Positions 48,118 to 58,169 of a DNA stretch of 64,000 nucleotides are shown piece after piece. A model generated the notes under the pieces. It searched no databases, was not told where the DNA came from, and was given only the letters and a program-made list of their open reading frames with translations. Position numbers and translations under genes: made by a program. The first letter of the stretch is position 1, and the number at the start of each line of letters is the position of its first letter. Source of the DNA: Martelella alba (GTDB lineage: Bacteria; Pseudomonadota; Alphaproteobacteria; Rhizobiales; Rhizobiaceae). The DNA lies in the NCBI RefSeq assembly GCF_006516955.1, contig NZ_VHLG01000004.1, forward strand, positions 1-64,000, given 5' to 3'.

Positions 48118-48813
48118 ATGACCAAGACAATGCACAGTTTTAGCGACCGGTCGGAACTGGCCACCGCCCTGGCCAATGCTGTTGCCGCAAAGCTCGAACT
48201 GGCAATTGCAGCAAAGGGAACCGCGTTCATCGCGGTTTCCGGCGGCTCTACGCCGAAGATGTTTTTCCAGACCCTGGCAAACGCACCGATTGACTGGCCG
48301 AAGGTCACGATTACGCTTGTCGATGAGCGCTTCGTGCCGGAAGACAGCCCGCGCTCCAACCATAGGCTTCTGACAGACAATCTTTTGACCGGTCCCGCAG
48401 CAAAGGCCAGGATACTACCGCTTTACCAACCGGTTGATACCGCCGAACAGGCTGCAGAGATCGTAACCGGCAAGGCGGCAGAGCTTGCGCCCTTCGATGT
48501 CGTGATCCTTGGCATGGGAACCGATGGCCACACGGCCTCGTTCTTCCCCGGCGGCGACACACTGGCACGCGCTCTGGACAAGAACACGCCGCCCGGCGTC
48601 ATGGCACTACATGCCGATGGTGCGGGCGAAGCACGTATGACCTTCACCTTTTCCTCGCTCGAGAATGCGGGCCTTCTGGTTCTGCATATTGAAGGGCAGG
48701 AAAAGATGGATGTCCTGAACAAGGCCCTTGATGGCCAGGACGAGACCGAAATGCCGATCCGCGCGGTACTGATGCGGGCCTCGTCTCCCGTGGAAATTTA
48801 CTGGGCGCCCTGA
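48118..48813 (+). CDS. pgl: 6-phosphogluconolactonase
   Basis: A 231-residue DevB/Pgl-type lactonase that hydrolyses 6-phosphogluconolactone. It shows [32 protein letters not shown] and [15 protein letters not shown], all typical. It lies 28 bases after zwf and 55 before edd, so the three share a transcript. Confidence 0.95.
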   Translation: MTKTMHSFSDRSELATALANAVAAKLELAIAAKGTAFIAVSGGSTPKMFFQTLANAPIDWPKVTITLVDERFVPEDSPRSNHRLLTDNLLTGPAAKARILPLYQPVDTAEQAAEIVTGKAAELAPFDVVILGMGTDGHTASFFPGGDTLARALDKNTPPGVMALHADGAGEARMTFTFSSLENAGLLVLHIEGQEKMDVLNKALDGQDETEMPIRAVLMRASSPVEIYWAP

Positions 48814-48868
48814 GCGAAGTATTCATTCAGCCGGGCGCGTCCTTCATCTAACTGATACAGGAAAGCCC

Positions 48869-50689
48869 ATGTCCGCCGATCCTCGCATAGCAAAGATCAC
48901 CGCTCGTATCATCGAACGGTCAAAACCGACCCGCGAAGCCTATCTTGACCGTGTCAACCAGGCCGTTTCCAAGGGCGTCCATCGTTCTGTCCTGTCCTGC
49001 GGAAATCTCGCCCATGGCTTCGCCGTCTGTTCCCCCGCCGACAAGCAGGCATTATCGGGTGATAGCGTGCCCAATATCGGCATCATCACTGCCTATAATG
49101 ACATGCTGTCGGCACACCAGCCCTTTGAGACCTTTCCCGCACTGATCCGCGAAGCCGCCAGCGAAGCCGGCGGTGTTGCCCAGGTCGCAGGCGGCGTGCC
49201 CGCCATGTGCGATGGCGTCACCCAGGGCCAGCCCGGCATGGAGCTATCGCTGTTCTCCCGCGATCTGATTGCCATGGCTGCTGCCGTCGGTCTCTCGCAT
49301 AACATGTTCGACGCCGCCCTGTTCCTCGGCGTCTGCGACAAGATCGTTCCCGGCCTTGTCATGGCGGCGCTGACCTTTGGCCATCTGCCGACGATTTTCG
49401 TACCGGCAGGCCCGATGACCTCCGGCCTGCCCAATGACGAGAAGTCGCGCATCCGCCAGCTCTACGCTGAAGGCAAGATCGGCCGTGCCGAACTGCTTGA
49501 AGCAGAATCGAAGTCCTATCACGGCCCCGGCACCTGCACCTTTTACGGCACCGCCAATTCCAACCAGATGCTGATGGAGATCATGGGGCTGCACATGCCC
49601 GGCTCCTCCTTCATCAACCCGAATACGCCATTGCGGGATGCATTGACCAAGGAAGCCGCAAAACGTGCACTTGCCATGACGGCGAGCGGCAATGAATTCA
49701 CCCCGGTCGGGGAAATGCTCGACGAGCGCTCCTTCGTCAACGGCGTTGTCGGCCTGCATGCCACCGGTGGATCGACCAACCACACCATGCATCTTGTTGC
49801 CATGGCGCGCGCTGCCGGCATCAAGCTGACCTGGCAGGATATTTCGGAATTGTCCGATGTCGTGCCGTTGCTGGCGCGCGTCTATCCTAACGGCCTTGCC
49901 GATGTGAACCACTTCCACGCCGCTGGCGGCATGGGCTTTCTGATCAGCCAGCTGCTGAAAGCAGGCCTGCTGCATGATGATGTCCGCACCGTCTTCGGCG
50001 AAGGCATGGCGGCCTATGCAATCGACGTCAAGCTCGGTGAAAATGGCACGGTCAAGCGCGAGCCGATCGGCGAAACCAGTGCGGACCCGAAGGTTCTCAC
50101 GACGTTTGACAAGCCGTTCCAGGCCAATGGCGGGCTGAAAATGCTCTCCGGCAATGTCGGCAAGGGCGTGATCAAGATCTCCGCCGTCAAGCCCGAACGC
50201 CGTATCATCGAAGCCCCCGCCATGATCTTCCACGATCAGCAGGAGCTTCAGGATGCCTTCAAGGCCGGCAGGCTGGACCGCGATTTCATCGCCGTTGTCC
50301 GGTTCCAGGGCCCCAAGGCATGCGGCATGCCGGAACTTCACCGCCTCACGCCGCCGCTTGGCGTACTTCAGGACCGTGGCTACAAGGTTGCGCTTGTCAC
50401 CGATGGCCGCATGTCAGGCGCATCCGGCAAGGTGCCCGCCGCGATCCATGTGACCCCGGAAGCCAAGGATGGTGGACCGATCGCAAAGATCCGAGAAGGC
50501 GACATGATTCGCCTCGATGCTGAGACGGGAACACTCGAAGTGCTGGTGCCTGCCGAGGAGTTTGACGCAAGGCCGGCCGTTACCGCGGATCTGTCTCAGA
50601 ATGAGTATGGCATGGGCCGCGAACTTTTTGCCCCTTTCCGCCAGCATGTCGGCACAGCCGATGAAGGCGCCAGCGTGATTTTCGCCTGA
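48869..50689 (+). CDS. edd: Phosphogluconate dehydratase
   Basis: A 606-residue iron-sulfur dehydratase of the IlvD/Edd family that makes 2-keto-3-deoxy-6-phosphogluconate. Conserved stretches include [53 protein letters not shown] and [19 protein letters not shown]. It is the last gene of the zwf-pgl-edd operon and is followed by a clean terminator. The next pathway enzyme, Eda, is not in this window. Confidence 0.96.
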   Translation: MSADPRIAKITARIIERSKPTREAYLDRVNQAVSKGVHRSVLSCGNLAHGFAVCSPADKQALSGDSVPNIGIITAYNDMLSAHQPFETFPALIREAASEAGGVAQVAGGVPAMCDGVTQGQPGMELSLFSRDLIAMAAAVGLSHNMFDAALFLGVCDKIVPGLVMAALTFGHLPTIFVPAGPMTSGLPNDEKSRIRQLYAEGKIGRAELLEAESKSYHGPGTCTFYGTANSNQMLMEIMGLHMPGSSFINPNTPLRDALTKEAAKRALAMTASGNEFTPVGEMLDERSFVNGVVGLHATGGSTNHTMHLVAMARAAGIKLTWQDISELSDVVPLLARVYPNGLADVNHFHAAGGMGFLISQLLKAGLLHDDVRTVFGEGMAAYAIDVKLGENGTVKREPIGETSADPKVLTTFDKPFQANGGLKMLSGNVGKGVIKISAVKPERRIIEAPAMIFHDQQELQDAFKAGRLDRDFIAVVRFQGPKACGMPELHRLTPPLGVLQDRGYKVALVTDGRMSGASGKVPAAIHVTPEAKDGGPIAKIREGDMIRLDAETGTLEVLVPAEEFDARPAVTADLSQNEYGMGRELFAPFRQHVGTADEGASVIFA

Positions 50690-51055
50690 CAAGACCATAC
50701 GATCCCGAACATGAAAGAGGCGCCCGCTACGGGCGCCTTTCCTTTTGCGTGATACCGCGTTTCTTGTCAAAAAGCCCAACAGCCTGCCTGAACACGCTGA
50801 AACGGTGATGGTGGCCAGCAGTTCAAAAGAAGCGAAGAACGTCAAAATCATAGTTTCTCCCCATCTGAAACATAGTCCAGCCACTTTTCAATGCATAATG
50901 TGTTAGTATAGTTATATCTTTAATATATTTTTACTGTATCACTTAAGCAACACATTGGGATTACAGCAATAGAACGTCGCAAATATAATTGCCTCGACGA
51001 AACAACGCTCCTATTTGATCGTTATCGAAATGAACGACAACAGGGAGTTCACTCA
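50690..51055. other. Intergenic region before the first Omp25/31 gene
   Basis: After the edd terminator no gene is supported. Bases about 50890-51000 are AT-rich and likely hold the porin promoter. Just before the start is CAGGGAG, a good ribosome binding site. Confidence 0.55.
50714..50746 (+). terminator. Intrinsic terminator of the zwf-pgl-edd operon
   Basis: AGGCGCCC (50718-50725) and GGGCGCCT (50731-50738) form a tight stem followed by TTCCTTTT. Confidence 0.87.
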
Positions 51056-51739
51056 ATGAAAAAGTTTCTTCTTGCCTCCGCCGCACTGGCCACCATGACT
51101 GGCTCCGCTTTTGCCGCTGACATCGTTACGCCTGCTCCGGTTTACACACCGCCGCCGGTATCCACCCCCGTTGCGCAGCAGTTCAACTGGTCGGGCTTCA
51201 AGGTCGGTGCCACGGGCGGCTGGAACTGGAATCAGCAGAAGTTCAGCGCCAAGGACATTAATAGCAGCAGCCACGAGAGCAACAGCGGCACGATCGGCGC
51301 CTTTGCCGGCTACGATTACCAGTTCAGCAATAATGTCGTCCTCGGTGTCGAAGGTGATGTCACCTACAACCCCGACAACAATGCCAAGTTCACCTACGCA
51401 CAGGGCCAGAGCGGCAAGATGGGTTACGACTGGGAAGGCTCGATTCGCGGCCGCCTCGGTTACGCCTTTGACAACACCCTGCTCTACACCACGGGCGGCT
51501 GGGCCATCGCCGATGGCTACAACCTGGCGAATGGCACCAAGAAAGAAGACACCTACAATGGCTGGACCATTGGTGCCGGTGTTGACTACGCCTTTACCAA
51601 CAACATCTTCGCACGTGTCGAATACCGTTACACCGACTATGGCAACGGCAGCAGCAGCGACCATGGCAGCCTCGCAGATGTCCAGGGCAAAGACCTGACC
51701 TCCAACCGCGTTATGGCTGGTATCGGTGTGAAGTTCTGA
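51056..51739 (+). CDS. Outer membrane beta-barrel protein, Omp25/31 family (copy 1)
   Basis: A 227-residue outer membrane protein with a signal peptide (KKFLLASAALATMTGSAFAAD) and Pro/Thr-rich linker TPAPVYTPPPVSTPV. The rest is an eight-stranded barrel of the Brucella Omp25/Omp31 family: WSGFKVGATGGWNWNQ, GAFAGYDYQFSNNVVLGVEGD, YDWEGSIRGRLGYAFDNTLLYTTGGWA, and a C-terminal Phe (GIGVKF). Such proteins are surface structure proteins. A second copy follows at 52200. Confidence 0.92.
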   Translation: MKKFLLASAALATMTGSAFAADIVTPAPVYTPPPVSTPVAQQFNWSGFKVGATGGWNWNQQKFSAKDINSSSHESNSGTIGAFAGYDYQFSNNVVLGVEGDVTYNPDNNAKFTYAQGQSGKMGYDWEGSIRGRLGYAFDNTLLYTTGGWAIADGYNLANGTKKEDTYNGWTIGAGVDYAFTNNIFARVEYRYTDYGNGSSSDHGSLADVQGKDLTSNRVMAGIGVKF

Positions 51740-51778
51740 TTTTGGCCAGCGAACGCGGAGCGCGTTTGCCAGCCAAGC

Positions 51779-51803
51779 AGGCGGCCGTCCTCCCGGCCGC
51801 CTG
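51779..51803 (+). terminator. Hairpin after Omp25/31 copy 1
   Basis: AGGCGGCC and GGCCGCCT form an eight-base stem, followed by GATTTATA. Likely end of the first porin transcript. Confidence 0.65.
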
Positions 51804-51870
51804 ATTTATACATGGATTTGTAAAATAGCTCCGAGGGGGGGGCTCGGCGCCGTTGCGCCGATGTTGTGGA

Positions 51871-51900
51871 AAGGCCTGGAGCTTTGCTCCGGGCTTTTCC
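51871..51900 (+). terminator. Second hairpin between the porin genes
   Basis: AAGGCCTGGAGC and GCTCCGGGCTT form a stem with a TTT loop, followed by TTCC. It resembles the terminator that follows porin copy 2, as expected for a duplicated gene with its end. Confidence 0.6.
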
Positions 51901-52199
51901 CGTATGGATTAACTGTCGCCTTTCCCGGCCCAGACAGTCCAACGCAATCTTGCACACCCGCCCCCCCCTTCTGCCAAGGACTTGGCGCCAATCGCAAAAG
52001 CCAACGCGAAATGAAAATTTCGAAAAGATACCAACTAAATAAAATTGAAATAACCATAATACATTTCAGTTATATTTACGTATCAATTGAGCAACACAGT
52101 CTATTTTAGACCGTATATATTTATAATTATATTTGTTAAATAACATCCTCGCTCATAATCGGTCCTCATCGAAATAAATGATGACAGAAAGCCCGAGAA

Positions 52200-52922
52200 A
52201 TGAAAAATATACTTTTGTCTACCGCAATATTAATGACCATGACAGGGTCAGCATTTGCAGCAGATTTTATCACCCCCGAACCGGTCTACACACCCCCGCC
52301 GGTCTCCGCTCCCGCCTATAGCGGCCATAACTGGACTGGCTTCAACATCGGTGTCATGGGAGGCTGGAACTGGAATCAAAGCAAGCTCAACCGTTCGAAA
52401 ACCGGAGATCTGGTCTCCAAGAAAAACAACAATAGCGTGTTTGGCGCATTTGCTGGCTATGACTACCAGTTCAGCAACAATGTTGTGTTGGGTGTCGTTG
52501 GTGACATCAACTACAATCCAAACAACAAGACAAGATACTTCAGTTCAACTACCTTCGAAAACCCTCATTTCCAGATATCATCAGCTGCTGGTAACGGCTA
52601 TAATTGGGAAGGCTCTGTTCGCGGTCGCCTGGGTTATGCCTTTGACAACGCCTTGATCTACGCCACGGGCGGTTGGGCGTTCGCCAACAATATGGTCAGC
52701 ACGAGCTTGACGGTTAACGATACAACATCGGGCAGCAAACACAGCAGCTTTGACAATGGCTGGACGTTTGGCGCCGGCTTGGATTACGCCTTCACCAACA
52801 AGCTCTTCGCCCGTGCGGAATATCGCTACACCAATTTCGGCGAGGGCACCCCTTACTTCGGCGTCAGGTCCAAAGATTTTGTTTCAAACCGCGTCATGTT
52901 TGGCATTGGTATGACATTCTGA
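52200..52922 (+). CDS. Outer membrane beta-barrel protein, Omp25/31 family (copy 2)
   Basis: A 240-residue paralogue of the previous gene. It shares the signal (MTGSAFAAD), the linker TPEPVYTPPPVSAP, NWTGFNIGVMGGWNWNQ, FGAFAGYDYQFSNNVVLGVVGDINYNP and GYNWEGSVRGRLGYAFDNALIYATGGWAFAN. It has longer surface loops and ends in the typical Phe. It uses somewhat more AT-rich codons (such as ATA and AAA near its start) than copy 1. A strong terminator follows. Confidence 0.92.
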   Translation: MKNILLSTAILMTMTGSAFAADFITPEPVYTPPPVSAPAYSGHNWTGFNIGVMGGWNWNQSKLNRSKTGDLVSKKNNNSVFGAFAGYDYQFSNNVVLGVVGDINYNPNNKTRYFSSTTFENPHFQISSAAGNGYNWEGSVRGRLGYAFDNALIYATGGWAFANNMVSTSLTVNDTTSGSKHSSFDNGWTFGAGLDYAFTNKLFARAEYRYTNFGEGTPYFGVRSKDFVSNRVMFGIGMTF

Positions 52923-53024
52923 TCGAACAGGGGGGTGACCTGAAGCCATCGCCGCCTGATCTCTCGCCAAATTGTGGGGACAATTTCCCTGGGGGACGTG
53001 CGGCGTCTATGATGCCGATACAAG

Positions 53025-53065
53025 GGAAAGGCCCGGGACATTCTGCTCCGGGCCTTTCCTGTTTT
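53025..53065. terminator. Bidirectional terminator between porin copy 2 and aglK
   Basis: GGAAAGGCCCGG at 53025-53036 and CCGGGCCTTTCC at 53048-53059 form a perfect 12-base stem with TGTTTTCC after it. It can serve the plus-strand porin and possibly also the end of the minus-strand agl operon at 53093. Confidence 0.85.
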
Positions 53066-53092
53066 CCGCTCTGGCCTCAAGGGACCAAATGA

Positions 53093-54196
53093 TCAGCCCT
53101 TCGGATAGAGATAGCTGCGGCCGCTTTCGTCAAACAGATGCAGCTTGTCAGGCTCGGCGACAAAACGCATCGGATCGCCCGGCTTACCGCCGTGAATGCC
53201 CGGAAGCTTGACGATGATCGGGTCATCATCAACCAGCTTGCCTTCAATATAGATCAGCGTCACTTCGCCAAGCGCTTCAAGGATCGAGACGGTTCCCTCA
53301 AACAGGAAGTCCTCGCCGACGGCAGCCTCCTGCACATCTTCGGGACGAACACCGAAGGAAACAGGCTTGCCGACATCGCTTTCCGGCGTCTTGACCGGCA
53401 CCTCGACACGCTTGCCGTCCCTGAGCTCGATCTCCGTTGTGTCTCCGGCCCGTGTGATCACCGCCGGCATGATGTTCATGGCGGGCGAGCCGATGAACTG
53501 AGCAACGAAGAGATTGGCCGGACGTTCGTAAAGCTCCAGCGGCGGGCCGACCTGCTCGATATAACCGCCAGACAGAACGACAATCCGATCCGCAAGCGTC
53601 ATGGCCTCGACCTGGTCATGCGTGACGTAAATCATCGTTGTGTCGGGCATGGAATCGTTGAGCTTGGCAATCTCGATACGCGTTGCGACGCGCAGGGCCG
53701 CATCAAGGTTCGACAGCGGCTCATCGAACAGGAACACTTTCGGATTGCGGCAGATCGCACGTCCGATGGCAACACGCTGGCGCTGGCCACCCGAGAGCGC
53801 CTTGGGCAAACGATCGAGATAGGGAGTGATCTGCAGCATATCAGCTGCCTTGCGCACCCGCGCATCAATCTCCTGCTTGGTTTCCTTCGCGATCCGCATG
53901 CCAAAGGCCATATTGTCATAGACAGACATATGCGGATAAAGCGCGTAGGACTGGAACACCATGGCAATTCCGCGCTTGGATGGCGGAATGTCGTTGACCA
54001 CCTGTCCGTCAATGAAGATCTCGCCGCCGGAAATTTCTTCCAGCCCCGCGATCATGCGCAGAAGGGTCGACTTGCCGCAGCCCGAAGGCCCGACAAAAAC
54101 GACAAATTCACCAGGCGTGATATCGAGGTCTACACCATGGAGCACCTCAACCTTGCCATAGCTTTTCTTGACTTGTTTCAGCGTAACGCCAGTCAT
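53093..54196 (-). CDS. aglK: Alpha-glucoside ABC transporter ATP-binding protein
   Basis: A 367-residue sugar ABC ATPase of the MalK/UgpC class. It has Walker A GPSGCGKST, signature LSGGQRQR, Walker B VFLFDEPLSNLD, H-loop VTHDQVEAM, and a C-terminal TOBE/OB regulatory region. It energises AglEFG. I start at MTGVTLKQVKK (54196), behind GGAAAGGGG, not at a far-upstream ATG inside aglA. It is the last gene of the agl operon, ended by the bidirectional terminator. Confidence 0.93.
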   Translation of the reverse strand: MTGVTLKQVKKSYGKVEVLHGVDLDITPGEFVVFVGPSGCGKSTLLRMIAGLEEISGGEIFIDGQVVNDIPPSKRGIAMVFQSYALYPHMSVYDNMAFGMRIAKETKQEIDARVRKAADMLQITPYLDRLPKALSGGQRQRVAIGRAICRNPKVFLFDEPLSNLDAALRVATRIEIAKLNDSMPDTTMIYVTHDQVEAMTLADRIVVLSGGYIEQVGPPLELYERPANLFVAQFIGSPAMNIMPAVITRAGDTTEIELRDGKRVEVPVKTPESDVGKPVSFGVRPEDVQEAAVGEDFLFEGTVSILEALGEVTLIYIEGKLVDDDPIIVKLPGIHGGKPGDPMRFVAEPDKLHLFDESGRSYLYPKG

Positions 54197-54212
54197 GTTT
54201 CGCCCCTTTCCT

Positions 54213-55883
54213 TCAGTTTCCAAGGCGGGCGAAGAAAGCGCCCCAGGCCGGAAGTTCAATTGTGCCGCCATCGACCCTGCTGCTAGCAAAGCCGTGCTCC
54301 TCCGCACTGAAGGCGACAAGGTTTTCATCTGGCAGGTCCGCCGTCTGGGCTTTTTCTGCCATGTTGAAGAGTGCACAAACAGTTTCACCTTCGAAACTGC
54401 GCGTAAATGCCAGTAGCGTGTCGCTGCCTGTCGTCAGGAAAGTGATCTCGCCCTTGGCAAAGGCCGGGTGCTGCCGGCGGAATGCAATGAAACGACGATA
54501 CTGCTCCAGCACCGAAGCCGTATTGCCCTGCTGCACGTCTACTGACTTCATCACATGTTCAGGCGCCACGGGCAGCCAGGTCTTCTCGGCCGTCGAAAAG
54601 CCGGCATTATTGGCGCCGGACTGCCAGACCATCGGCGTGCGGCAACCGTCACGCCCCTTGAACTCCGGCCAGAATTCGATGCCATAGGGATCCTGCAGAT
54701 CTTCATAGGCAATATCGGCCTCGGTCAGGCCGAGCTCCTCGCCTTCGTAGATGCAGACAGACCCACGCAGCGTCATCAACAGGGCGCCCAGCATCTTGGC
54801 ATAGGCAACCTCGTCTTCCACCCCCTCGCCCCAGCGCGTCAGATGGCGGATAACGTCGTGATTGGAAAAGGCCCAGCAGGCCCAGCCTTCAGGGGCTGCC
54901 GCGTCAAAGGCATTGATCGATTCAATCACCCGCTGTGGCGTCACCTTCTGCGGGGCCAGGAACTCGAAGGCATAACACATCTGCATCTTGTCATTGCCGG
55001 ACGTGTATTCGCCGACGATCTCAAGCCCGCGCTGCGAATCGCCCACTTCACCCACAGCAGCAATCGCCGGATATTCCTCCATCACCGCCCTGAGACGCTT
55101 CAGGAATTCCAGGTTTTCCGGACGGCTCTTGTCATAGACATGAAGCTGATAGTTATAGGGATTAACCGCAGGGGCCGTGCTGTCATTGCGCAGTTCCGGC
55201 GCAAGCGGCGGGTTGTCACGCAATTCCTTGTCGCAGAAATAGAAGTTGATCGTGTCGAGGCGAAAACCATCGACACCGCGTTCCAGCCAGAAACGGGCAA
55301 CATCCAGCAGCGCGTCCTGCACCTCCAGATTATGGAAGTTCAGATCCGGCTGCGAAACCAGGAAGTTATGCATGTAATACTGCAGCCGGCGCGAATCCCA
55401 CTGCCAGGCCGAGCCGCCGAAGATCGACAGCCAGTTGTTTGGCGCCGAACCGTCGGGCTTGGCATCGGCCCAGACATACCAGTCCGCTTTGGCATTATCG
55501 CGGCTGGCACGGCTTTCGACGAACCATGGATGCTGCTCGGATGTATGCGAGAGCACCAGATCGATCATGATCTTGAGGCCAAGACCATGGGCCTTGGCGA
55601 TCATTTCGTCAAAATCGGCGAGCGTGCCGAACATCGGGTCGATGTCGCAATAATTAGAGACATCATAGCCGAAATCCTTCATCGGCGATGTGAAGAAGGG
55701 CGAAATCCAGATTGCATCAGCACCGAGCCCGGCAATATAGTCGAGCCGGTTGGTGATGCCCTTGACGTCGCCGATCCCGTCGCCATTGGTGTCCTGAAAG
55801 GAACGCGGATAGATCTGATAGATCACCGCACCGCGCCACCAGTCCTTGTCGACACCCTTGGTTGCTTGTTCGTTGATTGACAT
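54213..55883 (-). CDS. aglA: Alpha-glucosidase
   Basis: A 556-residue glycoside hydrolase of family 13 that hydrolyses imported alpha-glucosides (maltose, trehalose or sucrose) to glucose. Conserved regions are seen: DLVLSHTSEQHPW, the nucleophile GFRLDTINF, the acid/base in VGEVGD, and FSNHDV. There is no signal peptide, so it works in the cytoplasm. Start MSINEQATK at 55883. It is 43 bases after aglG and 16 before aglK. Confidence 0.93.
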   Translation of the reverse strand: MSINEQATKGVDKDWWRGAVIYQIYPRSFQDTNGDGIGDVKGITNRLDYIAGLGADAIWISPFFTSPMKDFGYDVSNYCDIDPMFGTLADFDEMIAKAHGLGLKIMIDLVLSHTSEQHPWFVESRASRDNAKADWYVWADAKPDGSAPNNWLSIFGGSAWQWDSRRLQYYMHNFLVSQPDLNFHNLEVQDALLDVARFWLERGVDGFRLDTINFYFCDKELRDNPPLAPELRNDSTAPAVNPYNYQLHVYDKSRPENLEFLKRLRAVMEEYPAIAAVGEVGDSQRGLEIVGEYTSGNDKMQMCYAFEFLAPQKVTPQRVIESINAFDAAAPEGWACWAFSNHDVIRHLTRWGEGVEDEVAYAKMLGALLMTLRGSVCIYEGEELGLTEADIAYEDLQDPYGIEFWPEFKGRDGCRTPMVWQSGANNAGFSTAEKTWLPVAPEHVMKSVDVQQGNTASVLEQYRRFIAFRRQHPAFAKGEITFLTTGSDTLLAFTRSFEGETVCALFNMAEKAQTADLPDENLVAFSAEEHGFASSRVDGGTIELPAWGAFFARLGN

Positions 55884-55926
55884 TTTCTTGTTCTCGAAAC
55901 GGTTGAAGCTTTGGGGCCAGGGGCGT

Positions 55927-57075
55927 TTAGCCGCCCTTGACCGAGCCAGACAGGAGACCACGAACCAGGAAGCGGTTCAGCGCGAAGAAGACACAGAGCG
56001 GCACGATCATCGAGACGAAGGCCGAGGCCGTCAGGATTTCCCAGTTGCCGCCACGCGAACCGAGCAATTCGCGCAGGCGGGCCGTCAGCACCAGGGTCTT
56101 TTCGCTGTTATCCAAAAAGACGGTTGCAACCAGAAGGTCGTTCCACGTCCACAGGAACTGGAAAATTGCGAAGGAGGCCAGTGCCGGATAGGATAGCGGC
56201 AGGATGATCTTGTTGAAGATGGTGAAGTCATTCGCACCGTCGACACGGGCCGATTCCATGATCTCGCGCGGCAGACCGGCGATATAGTTGCGTAGCAGAT
56301 AGATCGCCAGCGGCAGACCGAAACCCATATGCGCCAGCCATATGCCGACATAGGTCTTTGAGGGCACGCCAAAGAAATTGCCAATGCCATTATACATTCG
56401 CAGCAGCGGGATCAGCGACATTTGCAGCGGAACAACCAGAAGACCGACAACAATAGCCAGCAGCAGGTTGCGCATCGGAAACTTCATCCATGCCAGTGCA
56501 TAGGCTGCATAGGCGGCAACCAGAATCGGGATCACCGTCGATGGCAGCGCCACCGTGAGCGAGTTCAGGAAGGACTGGCCGATGCCCTCAGAGCCAAGAA
56601 CATTGCGATAATTATCCAGCGTGAAAACCGGCGGCGTCGTTGCCGTGATGAAGATGCGCTGGCCGCGCTTGCCCTCAAAGGCGGTCGGCGAGGCGATGGT
56701 GAAATCGCCATTCTTGGCCACAGTCAGCGTCTGGCCGTCCTTGAGATCGGCCGTGTCGCCAACATTGTACTCATCGGGCTTCAGCGACGATGTGCCGAAA
56801 TGGGAGACATGGCCCTTTCCGCCTTCCAGCGCATTGCCGGTGATGATGAAGGTGCCGTCTGCCTGCTCGATCTGGGCATCAGCGGCTGGAGCGCGGTAGA
56901 CGAGGTTCTGCGTCGAGGACGACAGCGCCGTCCACCAGCCGGACGCGACGATCTGATCCTTGTCACGCAGCGACGTCACAAGCAGACCGAATGTCGGCAC
57001 CGTCCACAAGATCACCAGCAGAAGCACGGTGATATGCGAGAACCAGACCAGGGGCGATTTTTTATGGGCATGCAT
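55927..57075 (-). CDS. aglG: Alpha-glucoside ABC transporter permease AglG
   Basis: A 382-residue inner-membrane permease of the MalG class. A large periplasmic insert of about 110 residues lies between helices 1 and 2, as in other AglG proteins, and the EAA loop appears as GLPREIMESARVDGANDFTIFNKIILPLS. It pairs with AglF. Start MHAHKKSPLVW at 57075, with one base between it and the aglF stop. Confidence 0.92.
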   Translation of the reverse strand: MHAHKKSPLVWFSHITVLLLVILWTVPTFGLLVTSLRDKDQIVASGWWTALSSSTQNLVYRAPAADAQIEQADGTFIITGNALEGGKGHVSHFGTSSLKPDEYNVGDTADLKDGQTLTVAKNGDFTIASPTAFEGKRGQRIFITATTPPVFTLDNYRNVLGSEGIGQSFLNSLTVALPSTVIPILVAAYAAYALAWMKFPMRNLLLAIVVGLLVVPLQMSLIPLLRMYNGIGNFFGVPSKTYVGIWLAHMGFGLPLAIYLLRNYIAGLPREIMESARVDGANDFTIFNKIILPLSYPALASFAIFQFLWTWNDLLVATVFLDNSEKTLVLTARLRELLGSRGGNWEILTASAFVSMIVPLCVFFALNRFLVRGLLSGSVKGG

Positions 57076-57076
57076 A

Positions 57077-58087
57077 TCAGCGCCCCTCCATCTGCTTGTT
57101 CGCATTGCGAATGTTCCAGACCATGATCGGAATGACGAGGACCATGATGACAACGGCGATTGCCGCGCCACGGCCAAAGTCACCGCCACCGCGGAACATC
57201 CAGTCGAACATGAGATTGGCAAGCACCTGCGTATTCCACTGGCCGTTGGTCATGGTGAGAACGATATCGAAAACCTTCAGCACGGTGATGGTGATCGTGG
57301 TCCAGACCACGGCGATCGTCGGATAGATCTGCGGGATCATGATCTTGAAGAAAATCTGAAAGCCGTTGGCGCCATCGATAACGGCCGCTTCGATCGTTTC
57401 TTCAGGAATACCGCGCAGCGCCGCTGACAGAAGCACCATGGCGAAGCCCGTCTGGATCCACAACAGGATGATCATCAGGAAGAAATTGTTCCAGAATGGC
57501 GTCGCGATCCACACCTGTGGATCACCGCCAAACCCGACAACAATGGCGTTCAACAGGCCGATCTGGTCACTGCCAGCACCGCGATAGTCATAGACGAACT
57601 TCCAGATCACCGCCGCACCGACAAAGGAAATGGCCATCGGCATGAAGATCATCATCTTGGCGATATTGCCCCACCAGATGCGGTCGGTGAGCCAGGCGAT
57701 AACGAGCCCGAAGAAGGTCGACATGGCCGGCACAAAGACCAGCCACAGCAGATTGTTGATTACGGATTCACGGAATTCGGTATCCCCGAACATCCATTTG
57801 TAATTGGCGAGACCGACCCAGTTATTGCCCGAAGCATCGCTCAACGAATATCCGACCGAGGCTACGACGGGATAGACGAGATAGACACCGAGCGAGAGAA
57901 GCGCCGGGCCGAGAAACAGCCAGGGGCGGATATAGCCAGAGACACGCAGATTGCGTGCGCCGGTGGCCGGATCGGGCGTGTTCGACGGAAAGATCAGGTC
58001 CAGAACCTTGTTGGTGACATAAAAATAGGCCACCGCCGCAAGGACACCCACCACCATCGTCGTTAAGGCAAAGAGGATTTGTTGCAC
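57077..58087 (-). CDS. aglF: Alpha-glucoside ABC transporter permease AglF
   Basis: A 336-residue MalF-class permease with about eight helices and the EAA loop ALRGIPEETIEAAVIDGANGFQIFFKIMIP. It begins at a GTG (MQQILFAL), with AGGGAG upstream. It is preceded by a 137-base gap after aglE that carries a strong hairpin. Confidence 0.92.
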   Translation of the reverse strand: MQQILFALTTMVVGVLAAVAYFYVTNKVLDLIFPSNTPDPATGARNLRVSGYIRPWLFLGPALLSLGVYLVYPVVASVGYSLSDASGNNWVGLANYKWMFGDTEFRESVINNLLWLVFVPAMSTFFGLVIAWLTDRIWWGNIAKMMIFMPMAISFVGAAVIWKFVYDYRGAGSDQIGLLNAIVVGFGGDPQVWIATPFWNNFFLMIILLWIQTGFAMVLLSAALRGIPEETIEAAVIDGANGFQIFFKIMIPQIYPTIAVVWTTITITVLKVFDIVLTMTNGQWNTQVLANLMFDWMFRGGGDFGRGAAIAVVIMVLVIPIMVWNIRNANKQMEGR

Positions 58088-58169
58088 GAGTCTTCAACTC
58101 CCTAGGTTCGCCTGCTTTCTTCGAGCGGGAACGACACCCATTTGAAAACCTCGCCAGGCCTGAAGCCAA

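Larger units (their letters stand above)
51740..52199. other. Intergenic region between the two Omp25/31 genes
   Basis: The 460-base gap has no supported gene. It contains two hairpins given separately, a G8 tract at 51835-51842, a C8 tract at 51961-51968, and from about 52000 a strongly AT-rich stretch that likely holds the promoter of copy 2. Confidence 0.6.

Noticed and set aside
46428-48380. 650-codon minus-strand frame opposite zwf
   Set aside because: Antisense shadow of zwf, pgl and the end of the puuB-like gene; no motif.
53138-54286. 382-codon plus-strand frame opposite aglK
   Set aside because: Antisense shadow of aglK; Asp/His/Arg-rich text without domain.
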